A DNA stretch of 64,000 nt from Liolophura sinensis (Eukaryota; Mollusca; Polyplacophora; Chitonida; Chitonidae): NCBI RefSeq assembly GCF_032854445.1, contig NC_088301.1, forward strand, positions 45,009,116 to 45,073,115, given 5' to 3'. The notes under the pieces were generated by a model. It was given only the letters and a program-made list of their open reading frames with translations. It did no database searches and was not told the DNA's origin. The first letter of the stretch is position 1. Every line of letters starts with the position of its first letter. Below are positions 61,301-64,000 of the stretch, one piece after another. Made by a program: the position numbers and the translations under genes.

Positions 61301-63020
61301 CGCCGATCAACTTTCCGGCGTTAATTTACATTTCTCTTGTGTTTGACATGTGTCTCTGAAAATTGACTGGAAGGATTGGCTCTTTAAATGAAGACTTAAC
61401 GTCCGTGTTTTTACTTCAGGCTATAATCTCAAGGAAGGGGGATTTCGTCTAAGTCCCTCCGCTACGCAACCATGTACGTTGCATGAACCGTTGACGCAAA
61501 TGATGACGGCATTCGTAATTTTAACATGTGCAAACCATTTTCAGTGAAGCAGCTCGATATAGTTCTCTGTCCACCATATGCTACAAAAATCAAGCCTCCG
61601 GGAGTTTTCCTTTTAATAATTTCTTATCATTAGAACATTACTTTACATAATTTTTATAAAACGGCGTGGACAGAAGGTAAGAGTGACAGGTAAGAATTGG
61701 TAAGAATTGTGTCGCAGCCTAGTAAGATAATTATAATAACTAAAAACACATAACAAACCTATTAATTATATAAATATTTAACTACTTAATAGCTCAGTGT
61801 AATTTCTAAGTGCAATGAAGAGATATAGAAGTTGTTGTTACAAGAGTGTCATATGTGACGAATCAAACTTGACCATTTAAGAACCGCTTATCTCCAAAAG
61901 CTACATAAGATTAATAATACGCTCTAAAATTTGACGAAAAAAATCTAGTGTCCTAAATTACTATACCTGAGTCAATAAACTGATAGATATAGTTCATCTA
62001 TGGCTTGTTACTAATTGTCCTCTAATGTGTGCAAGTAAGGCAAGCTATTGTAAGTTCTTCACTGAAGAAGTGTGCATCATTATCATATTCATACAAGAAG
62101 CCCGTTTGTTTATCTGAGCTGCAGTGTGTTTGGTTGCGCACATCTCAGACAAGGAAACTCAGGAAACAGACAAGGAAACTCAATTTAGTCATAAATATTT
62201 TAATATGTAATAGGACTTCAGTAAGCACCATGGCTTTTCCTACTTTATAGATGCAAATCAACTGCAGGGGGGCTATTCGCGCCTTATAATGTCAACATTT
62301 GTTAATAATAGAAGATACCCGCAGTGTCATTTATTTGCCATCCGTCATCTGTTTGAATATGCACGCCAACCAAAACCAAGAAATCTATATAAGCACCCGA
62401 ACAACAGCTGTGCGTGTATGTACCTTCAGAGACTTATGCACCGGGTGTAATGATCATTCCACATGTGCATTGTTTCCAAGCTGAGCTGGGAATATGTCAT
62501 TCGTGGGCCAATATTATGTCTGGAAACACTGCATTTTTTATGTCTTGTTTGCTTCCTATCCTACAGTTAAGTGTGTGATTTCATACCGATGTTTTCCAAG
62601 AAATGTCATTTCCAAAACTGATATAGAAAATGTACACCCCCCCCCACTAAATGTCTTTAGTTATATTACATACTTATCTGATTAGAAGTATTTCAGTGCC
62701 TATCTTGTATCGCTCATTAGCGTGTAACATATTTAACATGCATATCTGGATTGGTGTAAAACTGTTTTTTTTTTATTGCAACTTTTTTACAACGTTTTGA
62801 ATGTTTTTGTGTTGGATGATACCTCGGTTCATTTGTCAATACCTCACGCGTCATTTGGTAATTGATGTAACGACAGCTTAAAAAGAAAAGCAATTTAAAA
62901 GTTGTTATCGAAATGCTGGATACCTCATACTGCCCAGATAGGTTACTCTGCTCTTCTATTTAACAATGTATATATATTCATCTGCCCGATCTGATTTCTC
63001 AGGGTGGAGAGGAAACCGGG
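58310..63020. other. No recognisable gene
   Basis: Only short open frames without domains. It may be the first intron of the gene beginning at 58225. A small direct repeat 'cagacaaggaaactca' occurs twice near 62147-62185. Confidence 0.4.
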
Positions 63021-63029
63021 TGAGTTGTT

Positions 63030-63200
63030 TATGAAGTATATATATTATACAAATGTTCATTTAGCCTATTGGCAGATTCCGGACCTTGAAGGCATGCATA
63101 AATGCGTTTTCTTTGACAGGCGGAAATTGTCCATTTGTGTACGCCTTCCGGTAGAGAGAAAAGTATCAGTAAAACTTTGTGCAGGCCATTGTTCGATTTG
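63030..63200 (+). pseudogene. Possible reverse transcriptase fragment
   Basis: VHLAYWQIPDLEGMHKCVFF resembles the start of the palm of LTR-retrotransposon reverse transcriptases, where an 'AYWQI.P' motif precedes a Lys-x-x-Phe step. No other motif is intact. A very short, tentative match. Confidence 0.3.
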
Positions 63201-63279
63201 ATTGCACATGTGCCTTCCGTTATTGTTGCAAAGCTTTTGAAAACAGTGATATCCTTGATATGCAGTCGATTTTATATTT

Positions 63280-63699
63280 TTATTGCGTCTGTAGCCAATG
63301 ACAAATCGTTATTGCATGCCGTGACAACCCATGGATGACATATTTTTGATTTATCTTAAAAAAAAAACATGTAATTTCAGACATTTCAATTTCGAAAATA
63401 TTTCCAGATATCCTAAAATCATTTGATTCCGCATAGAGCAGTTTTGTGTTGACATGAGAACCATGTACATAAGATATCTTATAATGTTTGCCAGATTTGT
63501 GGATTTTTTTACAATATCTAGCGAGGATATATGTTGGAGGTAAAAATATCCAAAAAAGAGCGACACATACTAGTATCAGAAAATGTGTTGTATTGTAGAA
63601 ATTGCAATAGGACACTCGAGGACGAGTTACAGAGAAGGACCAAATGACAGTAGAATGCATTGTTTTCTTCTGTGACGTTGCAGGGCGTGTGTACTTCAT
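63280..63699 (-). CDS. Hypothetical ORF, 139 residues, possibly chance
   Basis: The frame has a true ATG and one predicted membrane span (FLILVCVALFWIFL). Codon use follows the AT-rich background, it includes a T9-type run, and no family is recognised. A frame of this length is about what chance allows in this window, so it is listed only for completeness. Confidence 0.18.
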   Translation of the reverse strand: MKYTRPATSQKKTMHSTVIWSFSVTRPRVSYCNFYNTTHFLILVCVALFWIFLPPTYILARYCKKIHKSGKHYKISYVHGSHVNTKLLYAESNDFRISGNIFEIEMSEITCFFFKINQKYVIHGLSRHAITICHWLQTQ

Positions 63700-64000
63700 A
63701 TACGTTTTATTAGCACACGTACACAGATAACTGTGGCGTAATAAAGGAAAGATATATTGCTTTGGACGGTCTTGATACTGGGAGGAAGGAGCTGTACGAT
63801 TTTGCCATTACCGCACACTGAGTGGAATTTTTTCCCATATACCCTCATCATATAAACATATCTAAAATGTCTTTGTGTAGTTATAACAGGACCCATAAAT
63901 GAATACAGATATCATAAAAAGAATTTCACATATCTGAAAAAGATTTAGAAATATGTCGAGATGAATTCATGCAAGACATTGGTAAATTTCAACACATCTG

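Noticed and set aside
1-64000. CRISPR arrays, operons, rRNA genes, riboswitches
   Set aside because: The window is spliced animal DNA. No regularly spaced direct repeats with unique spacers and no rRNA-like sequence were seen.

Overview
The window is animal nuclear DNA, AT-rich and intron-rich, with GT-AG introns and many short interspersed repeats. The repeats include many copies of a tRNA-derived SINE. Its 3' half ends in a 'gagtacggcgtaaaacacc' block followed by AAATAAAT repeats, a type I associate with molluscs, especially bivalves. Together with the divergence of the conserved proteins this points to a lophotrochozoan, most likely a bivalve or other mollusc. The species cannot be fixed from sequence alone. 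A 200-N block at 49987-50186 marks an assembly gap.

Layout. (1) 152-12323, minus strand: 23 coding exons of coatomer subunit gamma (COPG). Only about the last 130 residues lie off the left edge. A short upstream region carries NRF-1-like and ETS-like sites. (2) 12.5-22 kb: no recognisable gene; SINE copies and a long perfect-looking hairpin. (3) 22003-23085, plus: an intronless orphan rhodopsin-class GPCR of the SREB family (GPR27/GPR85/GPR173). (4) 23.7-29 kb: mostly unassigned, with a candidate signal-peptide exon at 23756. (5) 29183-43903, minus: ten exons of an SLC23 (nucleobase-ascorbate transporter) gene. It has altered substrate-site motifs and two reading-frame breaks. Its largest intron (34.8-42.5 kb) holds a decayed Ty3/Gypsy element, a MITE and several repeats. 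(6) 40.7-49.3 kb: dense copies of an unclassified composite repeat. (7) 51.0-55.0 kb, plus: a decayed APE-type non-LTR retrotransposon ending in an (AACG)n tail. (8) 55.5-56.0 kb: a degenerate minisatellite of about 31-32 bp period. (9) 57.5-58.3 kb: an unrecognised 170-codon ORF (minus), head-to-head with a strong candidate first exon of a secreted or membrane protein (plus). (10) 58.3-64 kb: no confident gene.

The three recognised genes have unrelated roles: vesicle coat, orphan receptor and transporter. Nothing suggests a gene cluster with a joint function. COPG carries two apparent one-base indels and the SLC23-like gene a one-base and a 20-base deletion. At least the homopolymer ones look like assembly errors, which should be kept in mind for all other broken ORFs here. 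I found no convincing new multi-gene system. The items most worth checking are the SLC23 paralogue with a changed signature motif, the two signal-peptide exons, the composite repeat and the MITE with a nested SINE.
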